Assembly (NCBI GenBank): GCA_964609495.1
Contig: CAZSTA010000027.1
Coordinates: forward strand, 1-26,413
Direction of reading: 5' to 3'
DNA length: 26,413 bases
Source of the DNA: CAZSTA01 sp964609495 [NCBI: uncultured bacterium]
Lineage (GTDB): Bacteria; CAZSTA01
Each line of letters opens with the position of its first letter. Position 1 is the first letter of the stretch. Shown piece after piece: positions 17,445 through 24,638 of the stretch. The notes under the pieces are model-generated. The model was not told where the DNA came from. It was given only the letters and a program-made list of their open reading frames with translations, and did no database searches. Both the position numbers and the translations under genes were made by a program.

Positions 17445-18212
17445 TCAGAGACTTTTTACTTTCATAATCTTAGTCCTTCCTTTTAGTAAAGGGCTTTGTT
17501 TAATTCCAGTTTTATGCATAATATAACTTGTTAGCAGACATAATATATCGAGCCCATAAATAACACTATTTATAAAACTAATCGAGGAAGAATCGGGCAA
17601 ATATCTAGTTGGAATTGGAACCTCCTTTATCCGAAAGCCTAGATATATAGCCTGTACTAAGATTTCCTGATCAAAGATGAAATTATTTGAATTCAGCAAA
17701 AAGGGCACAGTCTCTAAAAATTCCCTACTATATACTCGATAACCAGTATGATATTCGGATAAATTTTGTCTTAATATTATATTTTGTATTTTAGTTAATA
17801 CTTTATTACCTATATACTTCCACCAGGGCATTCCACTTGCTAAAGCACTACCTACTATAAATCTTGAGCCAAGAACAGCGTCAGCCTCATTATTTTCAAT
17901 GGGTTCGATGAGAGAAGGTATTAACGATGGATCATATTGATAATCTGGATGAAGCATTATTATAATATCTGCACCATCTTTCAGAGCCTCAGTGTAACAA
18001 GTCTTTTGATTACCTCCGTATCCCGTATTTTTAGCATGAACAATTATTTTCAGATCAAGTTTTTTAGCTACCGCAATAGTGTCATCCTGACTTGCATCAT
18101 CTACTAAGATTATAGAATCAATCACCTGATTAGGAATATCTCTATAAGTTTTCTCGAGAGTTTTCGAAGCATTATATGCTGGCATTACTACTATAACTTT
18201 CTTCCTTGACAT
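17445..18212 (-). CDS. Family 2 glycosyltransferase, DPM1-like
   Basis: A 255-aa GT-A fold transferase of family GT2, similar to dolichyl/polyprenyl-phosphate mannose or glucose synthases. Motifs: VVMPAYNASKTLEKTY (8-23), LVDDASQDDT (36-45), the metal-binding HPDYQYDPSLIP (88-99) and LGSRF (114-118). It lacks the C-terminal membrane helices of some relatives. ATG 18212 follows AGGTGA at 5-nt spacing. It probably makes a polyprenyl-phosphate sugar for the GT-C protein two genes downstream; the sugar is not known. Confidence 0.9.
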   Translation of the reverse strand: MSRKKVIVVMPAYNASKTLEKTYRDIPNQVIDSIILVDDASQDDTIAVAKKLDLKIIVHAKNTGYGGNQKTCYTEALKDGADIIIMLHPDYQYDPSLIPSLIEPIENNEADAVLGSRFIVGSALASGMPWWKYIGNKVLTKIQNIILRQNLSEYHTGYRVYSREFLETVPFLLNSNNFIFDQEILVQAIYLGFRIKEVPIPTRYLPDSSSISFINSVIYGLDILCLLTSYIMHKTGIKQSPLLKGRTKIMKVKSL

Positions 18213-18354
18213 CTAATTCACCTACTTTATTTGTTTATTAGCATAGACTGCCAGTTGATCCCCAAGGTCAATACATAAAATCTTATTGCTTAATCTAAAC
18301 AACATAGAAAAGCTATAGAACATAGAATACAAAAGTGAATTATAGTTACGCAGT
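18213..18354. other. Non-coding AT-rich stretch upstream of the GT2 gene
   Basis: No gene seen. It carries two copies of AACATAGAA (18301 and 18319) and the left arm of a 7-bp inverted repeat (AGTGAAT at 18334-18340 with ATTCACT at 18357-18363). The GT2 promoter must lie here, but the only candidate, TTGACC near 18270 on the minus strand, lacks a well-spaced -10. Confidence 0.4.
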
Positions 18355-18599
18355 TTATTCACTATACTTTCGCATTTTTTCTTCTTGACTTTCGAGAGAG
18401 GGATTAGTCTCTATAGGCTCTATCTTCAATACACCATTTGCACTCCGAAGTTGGTCAACTTTATCGATTCTCCCCACCCCTCAGTATCCTTATCAAATTC
18501 CCATCTATTGAAATACTCAGTAGCCCAAACTTGGGATTGAAAGGAAGTGGTGAGGAGGATCAACAGCCCAATCAAGTTCCAACCACAGGGTGTCCTCAT
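18355..18599 (-). pseudogene. Frameshifted remnant of a secreted protein
   Basis: ATG 18599 opens a 57-aa frame with a clear signal peptide (LIGLLILLTTSF, predicted cut after VWA at residue 26) and then WEFDKDTEGW, the start of a beta-sandwich / carbohydrate-binding-like domain. The frame ends at 18426. From 18438 a second frame continues the same motif as NGVLKIEPIETNPSLES and stops at 18355. One base lost from the run after the GVQ codons (near 18438) explains the break. Even the restored frame is only about 79 aa, so the gene is also truncated. GGGAG lies about 11 bases before the ATG. The full-length parent was probably an exported surface protein. Confidence 0.65.
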
Positions 18600-18648
18600 A
18601 ATAAATTCGTCTCCCTTATCATCTAGTAAGCATTAAAATGGGGATCTG

Positions 18649-18700
18649 ACACCTCTCTCCTACCCCTCTCTCCTTCGAAGAGAGGTATCAAGGGTGAGGC
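18649..18700. repeat. Palindromic CT/GA repeat
   Basis: A hairpin with 7-bp arms (CCTCTCT 18665-18671, AGAGAGG 18679-18685, loop CCTTCGA) lies in a longer imperfect palindrome. On the minus strand it reads CCTCACCC ... CTCTCTTCGAAGGAGAGAGG ... TAGG. This resembles the dispersed CCTCACCC/CTCTCCC palindromes seen between genes in many bacteria. It lies after the DUF3786 gene and could also end its transcript, though no T-run follows. Confidence 0.5.
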
Positions 18701-18740
18701 TCAAGTCCCCCAAGTCCCTAATTTATAGGCATGCATCCTA

Positions 18741-19370
18741 TCATCTATTCTCCAAAAGCCTGATCAACTCTCGGGTCGCGCGACCTCCTATAACCGCTAG
18801 ATCCTCGGCAGGTAGATAATTCCTCGCGGTAGAATCGAAGAGAACCCGAGCTTCACTGGGAAGCTCCTCATCACCGAGCCAGAGGATGTAGAGGAGAGGC
18901 AGGCGAGGTAAAACTGGAAGAAGGAAAGCATAATCCCCATAATTTGATCTTATGCCCCCTAAAATCTCTCCCGCAGATAGGAAATATTCTGGATTTTTCT
19001 CGAAAGCCTCCACGAGGGGCTTCTCCGCCCTCCGCTGAAAAGCTGAGTTATAAGTTAATCCTTCTGGGATCTGGCGATAGGTGATCCATCTGCCAGTCAG
19101 AGGAAGGCCATCGGCAGTTATGAGATAGTGAAGGGATACAAGTTTGATATCCGTCTTGGGGGGAGCATCGCTTTCGAACTCCGTCATCTCTATCTCAGGA
19201 TAAGTTATACGATAGTCCTTTCCTAAACAACGTAATTTGAAGTATCCCTTATTATCGCTCTCCTTTATATATTCGACTCCACTTAGCTCAGCGACCTCTG
19301 AAGGATCACAAGCGACTAGATTTTTACGAGCTATCTCATAAGCAAGCTTATACGCATCCTCCATAGGCAT
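18741..19370 (-). CDS. DUF3786 family protein
   Basis: A 209-aa soluble protein that I recognise as DUF3786. Typical blocks are KTDIKLVSLHYLITADGLPLTG with WITYRQIPEG, then a proline-rich PVLPRLPLLYILWLGDEELP and LPAEDLAVIGGRATREL. DUF3786 proteins often accompany corrinoid and acetyl-CoA-pathway genes in anaerobes; the biochemical function is not established. ATG 19370 lies one base after the metF stop, with GGAGGAG seven bases upstream; a longer frame would overlap metF without support. Last gene of the folD-metV-metF operon. Confidence 0.75.
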   Translation of the reverse strand: MPMEDAYKLAYEIARKNLVACDPSEVAELSGVEYIKESDNKGYFKLRCLGKDYRITYPEIEMTEFESDAPPKTDIKLVSLHYLITADGLPLTGRWITYRQIPEGLTYNSAFQRRAEKPLVEAFEKNPEYFLSAGEILGGIRSNYGDYAFLLPVLPRLPLLYILWLGDEELPSEARVLFDSTARNYLPAEDLAVIGGRATRELIRLLENR

Positions 19371-19371
19371 T

Positions 19372-20343
19372 CTAGCTCTCCTCCATACCGTCGAATTTCG
19401 GACGAGGCAAGAGTCCAGCTCTCTCAACGATAGAGGGAACGATTTTCTCCCACTCCACCGCCATGATATGAATGCCTCTTACTCCTTCTATCTTCCGCAC
19501 CCGTTCGATTATCTCAAGGCATATATTCACTCCCTCCTCCCGCGCCAACTTCCGAGAGAGCTTCTTATCCTTGCCCCCTGATTTATAGGCTTGGGAGAGA
19601 CGCTTCACGATGGAATCAGGCACGGTAACCCCAGCTACCTGATCTCGCATATACCGCGCCGCCGCGGGAGATCTGACTGGCATCACTCCTGCTAGGATAT
19701 ATATCCTCTCGTGTAGGCCACGCTCGCGAACCATCTCCATCCACTCTTCAAATCTATCGACGTCGAAGATCGTCTGAGTTTGGATGAAGTCAGCACCAGC
19801 CGCGATCTTCTTGGCGAGGCGGATAACGCGAAACTCAAAGGGATCAGCGAAGGGATTCGCCGCTGCTCCGAGAAACATATTGAATTCTCCCTCAAGCTCC
19901 TCCCCTTCCAAAAAAACCTTGTCATCACGCAGACTCTTCAACATATTCACTAAATTGATCGAATCGATATCGTAAACATTCTTGGATTTAGGATGATTGC
20001 CAAAGACCTGGTGATCTCCAGAGAGACAGAGAACGTTACGGATGCCCAAAGCATAAGCTCCTAGCAGATCGCTTTGTATCGCGATTCGATTTCGATCTCG
20101 ACAGGTCATCTGAATAACAGGCTCTAATCCATATTTTATAACCAGCGCTCCCGCGGCGATGCTGGACATACGGACGATGGCGGTCTGGTTATCCGTGATA
20201 TTGACGGCATCAGCATAACCACGCAAAATATCGGCTTTCTTCTTTATGACCTCTTGATCTGCGCTCTTGGGCGGACCTAACTCCGCTGTAACTGCGAACT
20301 CCCCTTGGGAGAGTATCTTCTCTAGATTAGTGCCAGCTTTCAC
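19372..20343 (-). CDS. metF: Methylenetetrahydrofolate reductase, MetF
   Basis: Reduces 5,10-methylene-THF to 5-methyl-THF for methionine synthesis or the methyl branch of the Wood-Ljungdahl pathway. A 323-aa MTHFR barrel: VTAELGPPKSAD near the start, ADAVNITDNQ, PVIQMTCRDRNRIA, GIRNVLCLSGDH and ADFIQTQTIFDVDRFEEWM are all family landmarks. The start is GTG 20343, which overlaps the metV stop as GTGA; a longer frame reaches into metV and shows no family match. The immediate MetV partner suggests a MetVF-type enzyme with an iron-sulfur subunit rather than a simple NADH-linked MetF. Confidence 0.95.
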   Translation of the reverse strand: MKAGTNLEKILSQGEFAVTAELGPPKSADQEVIKKKADILRGYADAVNITDNQTAIVRMSSIAAGALVIKYGLEPVIQMTCRDRNRIAIQSDLLGAYALGIRNVLCLSGDHQVFGNHPKSKNVYDIDSINLVNMLKSLRDDKVFLEGEELEGEFNMFLGAAANPFADPFEFRVIRLAKKIAAGADFIQTQTIFDVDRFEEWMEMVRERGLHERIYILAGVMPVRSPAAARYMRDQVAGVTVPDSIVKRLSQAYKSGGKDKKLSRKLAREEGVNICLEIIERVRKIEGVRGIHIMAVEWEKIVPSIVERAGLLPRPKFDGMEES

Positions 20344-21008
20344 AGTATCATATCCTCCCTTACGATCTTTCTCGGACCTCCATCGCGACTGGTTGTCCAA
20401 TCCTTAGGAGGAAGGATCTCCTCCAATTTGTAGAGCTGTCCTATAGCCTTCAGACGATCATAGATTAATTGCCAAGCGCAGTCGATATCTGGATCGACCT
20501 CGCACTTCCCATCCTGAGAGCCTCCACAGGGACCATTCAATAAGCTCTTGGCACAGCGAGCGATCGGGCAGATCCCCCCGGTCTTATCCAAGATACAATT
20601 CCCACAGCCAGCGCATAGTTCGACCCAGATCCCCTGCTCTCGAGGCTCGCCCATAAAACTCGTATTCAAGGCGGGATAGACGATCTTATTCGGGAAATTC
20701 TCAACGATAGTCTGGACGCCGACTCCACAAGCCATCGAGAGCACCAGATCGGCGGCTTCGATCTGCTCTTTGACCTCTTGTAGGAACTCAACTTCGCATT
20801 GCCGTTCCACTATTCCCTCTACGACCTCCACCTGCTTTCCTTCCTTTTTCCGCGCTAACCTGATCGCCGAGGCTAGTAACCCTACCTCCTTCTCCCCACC
20901 AGCTAGGCATATAGCTACGCAGGAGTTACATCCTACTACAAATATCTTCTCGAAATCAGCTATCATATCTAATATCTCAGATATGGGTTTCCTTTCCCCT
21001 ATTATCAA
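20340..21008 (-). CDS. metV: MetV-like cysteine-rich MTHFR partner
   Basis: A 222-aa MTHFR-C-terminal-domain protein, the MetV subunit of acetogen-type methylene-THF reductases. It is rich in metal ligands: C27-x2-C30-x3-C34, C71, C94, then C132-x2-C135-x2-C138, C147, C152, C161, C169 and C177, enough for at least one Fe-S cluster plus a zinc site. The SMACGVGVQ and NGPCGGS blocks are typical. The start is TTG 21008 with GGGTGA upstream. It overlaps metF by 4 bases. MetV is needed for MetF activity in characterised acetogens; the electron donor here is unknown, and no rnfC2 or hdrA gene adjoins. Confidence 0.92.
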   Translation of the reverse strand: MIIGERKPISEILDMIADFEKIFVVGCNSCVAICLAGGEKEVGLLASAIRLARKKEGKQVEVVEGIVERQCEVEFLQEVKEQIEAADLVLSMACGVGVQTIVENFPNKIVYPALNTSFMGEPREQGIWVELCAGCGNCILDKTGGICPIARCAKSLLNGPCGGSQDGKCEVDPDIDCAWQLIYDRLKAIGQLYKLEEILPPKDWTTSRDGGPRKIVREDMIL

Positions 21009-21036
21009 TTTATTTCACCCTCTCTTTATTTTCCAA

Positions 21037-21927
21037 TTATTCAAGTCCTGCTGATTTCTTAGCCGCATTTACGGTATTATATAAGAGCATAGTTATCGTC
21101 ATTGGTCCTACTCCTCCGGGAACCGGGGTGATATAACTTGCCTTCTCCTTGACCTCGTCGAACTTGACATCTCCTACAATGCGATAACCTCTCTTCCTCG
21201 TTGCATCCTCGACTCGATTCACGCCGACATCGATCACGACGGCTCCCTCTTTTACCATATCCGCGGTGATGAACTCCGCTCGTCCTATAGCCGCGATGAG
21301 GATATCAGCTTGTCTAGTATGAGCCGCTAAATTCTTCGTGCGCGAGTGACAGACGGTAACTGTCGAATTAGCACCCGGTTTCTTTTGCATAAGGATCATC
21401 GCCACTGGCTTGCCCACGATGTTGCTTCTTCCCACTACGACTACATCCTTACCCTCAGGATCGATCCCGCTTCTTATGAGAAGTTGTTGAACGCCAAAGG
21501 GAGTGCAAGGCAGAAATTCTGGCTCTCCGATCATCAACTTCCCTACATTGACCGGATGGAAGCCATCAACATCCTTAGAAGGCAGGATAGCATTCAATAT
21601 CTTGCTTTCATCGATATGATCTGGTAGGGGAAGCTGAACTAAGATGCCATGGATCTTATCATCCTCGTTCAATTCCTTTATAAGATCTAAAACTTCCTCC
21701 TCCTTACAATCTGCTGGGAGGCGATATTCCTTAGAGTAGATGCCTATCTCATCACAGGCTCTGCCCTTGGCTCTGACGTAAGACATCGAAGCTGGATTCT
21801 CCCCAGCTAAGATCACCGCAAGGCCAGGGGTGAGGTTATGTTCAGCTCTTAACCTCTCTATCTCCTGCTTCATCTCCTCTCGCATAGTTGCTGCGACTTC
21901 CTTTCCCCTGATTATCTGTGCAGTCAC
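21037..21927 (-). CDS. folD: FolD bifunctional dehydrogenase/cyclohydrolase
   Basis: Interconverts 10-formyl-, methenyl- and methylene-THF, feeding MetF. A 296-aa protein of normal length with all key features: Y50 and catalytic K54 (SYVRAKGRACDEIGI), Q98 (GILVQLPLP), D121 (KDVDGFHP), the NAD(P) motif VVGRSNIVGKPVA (165-176), and the C-terminal PGGVGPMTITML. The start is GTG 21927 with GGAAGGAG upstream. First gene of the folate operon, 28 bases before metV. Confidence 0.97.
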   Translation of the reverse strand: MTAQIIRGKEVAATMREEMKQEIERLRAEHNLTPGLAVILAGENPASMSYVRAKGRACDEIGIYSKEYRLPADCKEEEVLDLIKELNEDDKIHGILVQLPLPDHIDESKILNAILPSKDVDGFHPVNVGKLMIGEPEFLPCTPFGVQQLLIRSGIDPEGKDVVVVGRSNIVGKPVAMILMQKKPGANSTVTVCHSRTKNLAAHTRQADILIAAIGRAEFITADMVKEGAVVIDVGVNRVEDATRKRGYRIVGDVKFDEVKEKASYITPVPGGVGPMTITMLLYNTVNAAKKSAGLE

Positions 21928-21966
21928 TGTTGATCTCCTTCCTTAATATTTTAATTCTTAGCCAGA

Positions 21967-21995
21967 AGTATATAGCATATCTCCTGTTTTGTCAA
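21967..21995 (-). promoter_or_regulatory. Consensus sigma-70 promoter of the folD operon
   Basis: On the minus strand TTGACA (21990-21995) and TATACT (21967-21972) are separated by exactly 17 bases. Predicted start near 21960, giving a leader of about 33 bases to folD. It is the best promoter match I found in the window and implies strong housekeeping expression. Confidence 0.85.
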
Positions 21996-22002
21996 TATGA
22001 GA

Positions 22003-22809
22003 TTAAAATAGCTCTAGCTGATCTGAGCCATCCTTCTCATCCACTTTATATAATCTGGGATATTCCTCTGCTGTGATAATCCCACCCAATTTATTTATCG
22101 TCTTCTTTATGTTTCTGAGGCAATTCGGCATATTATCATCATTTATCTGACTGCTGGAGAAGCGCAAAACTGCCCATCCTTTGCTCGTCAGGTAGTTATT
22201 CCGAGCATTATCCTTGGGGATAGCATCCTTTCGAGCATGCCACGTATCTCCATTACACTCTACATCGATCTTACCATCTTTGCAGAAGAGAGCGAAATCG
22301 AGACAGTATCGCTTCTCTCCTCCAACATAATATTGTCGCTCCGCTTCGATCTGCTCCCCCTTAAACTCGCTCCAAAGCCTATCCTCTAGCGGACTCTCAT
22401 CGAATAGATCGTTTATCTCCTCCGCTCTTATGAACTTCTCCCAAGTGGTGGGAATGAAAGTTATCCTTCGCCACTTTCTACTGATAATCGGATGAGGAAG
22501 CTTTTTGAGATCTCCTATCTCTATTTTATAATAATCCTCATCAGCTCTAATGTGATTCCTCTCCTCGGGAAAAAGCTCATAGCGTTTCACAACCTCATAT
22601 CTCTTTATCTGGGCGTGATAATTCACCGCCCATTTCTCCTCGCCAAAGACCTTAGTCTGATAAAATGCCAAATAATCCGTCTTCACCCTTTTAGGTGCGC
22701 TTTTGAGAGGTATTCTGTACCAATGTTGCTCTTTAGCGATCGCGAAATCCCTCTTATTGTTTACTATTGCGATCAACACAGATTTGCGTTCAGTTTCAGT
22801 ATTATCCAT
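22003..22809 (-). CDS. DUF559-like PD-(D/E)XK nuclease-domain protein
   Basis: A 268-aa protein whose C-terminal third has a Vsr/DUF559-type restriction-endonuclease fold: CLDFALFCKDGKIDVECNGD (D171, D182, E184), TWH with H191, then DNARNNYLTSKGWAVLRFS. This matches the pattern of acidic metal ligands followed by a re-entrant strand and helix. The N-terminal 150 residues (e.g. HWYRIPLKSAPKRVKTDYL) are of unknown fold. Such proteins are uncharacterised stand-alone nucleases, possibly defence-related. ATG 22809 has only a weak ribosome site. Its neighbours are a chemoreceptor scrap and, after 75 bases, the folD gene with its own promoter. Confidence 0.75.
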   Translation of the reverse strand: MDNTETERKSVLIAIVNNKRDFAIAKEQHWYRIPLKSAPKRVKTDYLAFYQTKVFGEEKWAVNYHAQIKRYEVVKRYELFPEERNHIRADEDYYKIEIGDLKKLPHPIISRKWRRITFIPTTWEKFIRAEEINDLFDESPLEDRLWSEFKGEQIEAERQYYVGGEKRYCLDFALFCKDGKIDVECNGDTWHARKDAIPKDNARNNYLTSKGWAVLRFSSSQINDDNMPNCLRNIKKTINKLGGIITAEEYPRLYKVDEKDGSDQLELF

Positions 22810-22827
22810 TTCTTAATTTTCCGATTA

Positions 22828-23007
22828 TTACTCTATCTTGCACCTTTTCACCATCTCTTGAAGCTCTCTCGCTGTGCTCATAAGCTCTTGAGCAGAAGTG
22901 CTTATCTCCTGTATCGAAGCGTTCTGCTCTTGAATAGAAGCAGATATCTGCTCAGTACCAGAGGCATTCTCTTCCGCGCCCTCCCTGATCTTTTCGATAG
23001 CTTCGTT
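22828..23007 (-). pseudogene. Methyl-accepting chemotaxis protein C-terminal scrap
   Basis: About 60 codons match the extreme C-terminus of a chemoreceptor signalling domain: GAEENASGTEQISASIQEQN followed by ASIQEISTSAQELM and RELQEMVKRCKI. The ligand-binding, membrane and hairpin-tip parts are missing. Upstream the frame reads TPYPLSLKEKS, a translation typical of an intergenic palindromic repeat, and opens only at a TTG without a ribosome site. So this is a deletion remnant, not a functional gene. No che genes are in the window. Confidence 0.75.
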
Positions 23008-23029
23008 CTTATCTCTGGACTTCTCCTTA

Positions 23030-23062
23030 AGGGATAATGGATAGGGAGTAAGGTAGTAGTAA
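23030..23062. repeat. Possible degenerate palindromic repeat at scrap boundary
   Basis: On the minus strand this reads CCTTACTCCCTATCC ... CCCTTAAGGAGAAG. It is similar in layout and orientation to the repeat at 18649-18700 (CCTCACCC ... TTCGAAGGAGA). It lies exactly where the chemoreceptor homology stops. The match is imperfect and judged by eye. Confidence 0.3.
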
Positions 23063-23132
23063 TGTTCGCTTTCTCCCAAATTATAACCTAGAATAGCCTC
23101 TTTGTCAAAGTCTTTCTCCGAAATAAATATAA

Positions 23133-23161
23133 AAGCTCTCTCAGATATCTTGAGAGAGCTT
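23133..23161 (-). terminator. Intrinsic terminator after zinc-ribbon gene
   Basis: AAGCTCTCTCA (23133-23143) and TGAGAGAGCTT (23151-23161) form a perfect 11-bp stem with a 7-nt loop. On the minus strand it is followed by TTATATTTATTT. It lies 20 bases after the zinc-ribbon stop and so closes the permease/zinc-ribbon transcript. Confidence 0.8.
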
Positions 23162-23181
23162 ATTATGTGATTATCAGAGGA

Positions 23182-23664
23182 TTATCTCCTTATGGTGATT
23201 CTTAATCCTCCTACCCAATTGGCTACCAGATTATAGAGGGAGACCGCTATGGCTGCGGATATCCCCGCGATAACTCCATAAAATATAGCAACTAATATGA
23301 TAAGTATTATGGAGCCCCCAGCACTAGTGAAGAAGAAATCCAACTCCCTGCCCGTTCCTGAAATCACATAGATGATTCCTGCGAATAGGCCGATGATCAA
23401 ATAGAGCATAAGGACGACCTTGAAAACCGATCCTACGTTGATATGCTTTATCTCTCGGGTGAGAGAGCCATATACTTGTTGAGAAGGAACAACGGAGGGA
23501 TGAGGGGCCCGATCTATCTGAGGGGGGCGGTCCTCATCGGGAGTGGGAGGTCTCAACTGAGAGGAGGAACCTTGCTCAGCCGAGAGGAGACCGCCACAAT
23601 ACCTACAGAACTTGCTCTCGCTTCCCACAAGCTTACCACAGTGGGGACAGACGATCTGATTCAT
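23182..23664 (-). CDS. Zinc-ribbon membrane protein
   Basis: A 160-aa protein of unknown function. It starts with a zinc ribbon (C6-x2-C9, C20-x2-C23: CPHCG ... CRYCGGLL), continues with a proline-rich, probably disordered linker (about 30-70), and ends with two membrane segments (about 78-100 and 112-145). The second is followed by SLYNLVANWVGGLRI, a motif shared with DUF3566-like small membrane proteins, where an amphipathic end follows the last helix. The ribbon is probably cytoplasmic. ATG 23664 follows GAGGGGG. It lies 40 bases after the permease gene on the same strand and has its own terminator. Confidence 0.75.
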   Translation of the reverse strand: MNQIVCPHCGKLVGSESKFCRYCGGLLSAEQGSSSQLRPPTPDEDRPPQIDRAPHPSVVPSQQVYGSLTREIKHINVGSVFKVVLMLYLIIGLFAGIIYVISGTGRELDFFFTSAGGSIILIILVAIFYGVIAGISAAIAVSLYNLVANWVGGLRITIRR

Positions 23665-23704
23665 AACATTCCCCCTCTCTTTCTCACATAACTAAGGATA
23701 TATT

Positions 23705-24613
23705 TTAATATTCCCACTTAGTCCTAAGCAGTTTCATCTGGGTTAAGGTGAAGATCATAATAATGATAAATAGGATGTAAGCCATAGAGGAGGCATAGCC
23801 CATCTCTATATAGGTTATACCTCGTTCATATATATAGAGAGCTAAGACCCGGCTGGCATGCACCGGTCCTCCATCAGTCATAACAAATATTTGGGTAAAG
23901 ATCTGAAATACTCCGATACAGCTCATAATCATCACAAAGAGAAAGGAAGGTCCAAGCAAAGGAAAGGTTATAAACCAGAAAGTCTTCCAGCCGGTAGCCC
24001 CATCGATCTTCCCTGCATCGTAAAAGGTATCAGGGATCCCTTTAAGAGCCGCTAAAAAGATAACCGCATTAAAGCCCATTCCCTTCCAGATGGTCATTGC
24101 GGCGATAGCTGGTAGAACTAACTCTGGATTCTGAAGCCATTTCTGAGGAGAGAGTCCAATCGTCTTCAAAAGGAAGTTAACCAATCCGGATCCCGGATGA
24201 TACAGCCAGCGCCAGATAGCTGCGCAGGCTACCATAGAAGTTATAACCGGCATAAAGTAAGCCGTTGTAAAAATGGTCCTGGAAAGATCCATCATCTTAT
24301 TCAAAGCTAAAGCTATGATTAGGGAGCAAGCTACTCCAGTCGGGACGATATATAATAGTAGGCGAAAGGTATTTAGCAAGGTAAGGCGAAAGAGAGGATC
24401 GGCTATCATCCTCTTATAATTACCTATCCCAATGAAGGGATTCTCTTCCCTGATAGGGTTATAATCCATGAAGGTCCAGATGAAGGCTGATATTAAAGGA
24501 TAGAAGAGAAAGATTATATAGTAAAGAACAATGGGACCCAGACATATGATTATAAAGGAAGTCGTCCGCGCTCTATCTGATAATAAACCCGCCAACCAAT
24601 TTTTTTCCTCCAT
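23705..24613 (-). CDS. ABC sugar transporter permease, MalF/UgpA type
   Basis: A 302-aa inner-membrane permease of the carbohydrate-uptake-1 ABC family, with six predicted helices. The EAA loop that docks the ATPase is at about 198-222 (FYDAGKIDGATGWKTFWFIT); TDGGPVHAS, near the C-terminus, is another family landmark, and it starts with the usual FLFYPLISAFIWTF helix. ATG 24613 follows GGAGGT at 6-nt spacing; the longer frame runs back over the ParA scrap. The second permease, binding protein and ATPase that normally adjoin are all missing, so it is either an orphan or must pair with proteins encoded elsewhere. Substrate unknown. Confidence 0.9.
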   Translation of the reverse strand: MEEKNWLAGLLSDRARTTSFIIICLGPIVLYYIIFLFYPLISAFIWTFMDYNPIREENPFIGIGNYKRMIADPLFRLTLLNTFRLLLYIVPTGVACSLIIALALNKMMDLSRTIFTTAYFMPVITSMVACAAIWRWLYHPGSGLVNFLLKTIGLSPQKWLQNPELVLPAIAAMTIWKGMGFNAVIFLAALKGIPDTFYDAGKIDGATGWKTFWFITFPLLGPSFLFVMIMSCIGVFQIFTQIFVMTDGGPVHASRVLALYIYERGITYIEMGYASSMAYILFIIIMIFTLTQMKLLRTKWEY

Positions 24614-24638
24614 TGTTATACCTCCAAAATTATCGAAA

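Noticed and set aside
18438-18626. 62-codon plus-strand open frame in the intergenic region
   Set aside because: The opposite strand carries a signal peptide and domain motif, a better explanation. This frame has no ribosome site or motif.
22492-23037. 181-codon plus-strand open frame
   Set aside because: It spans antisense of the nuclease N-terminus and the chemoreceptor scrap, with Leu/Ser-rich translation and no recognisable family.
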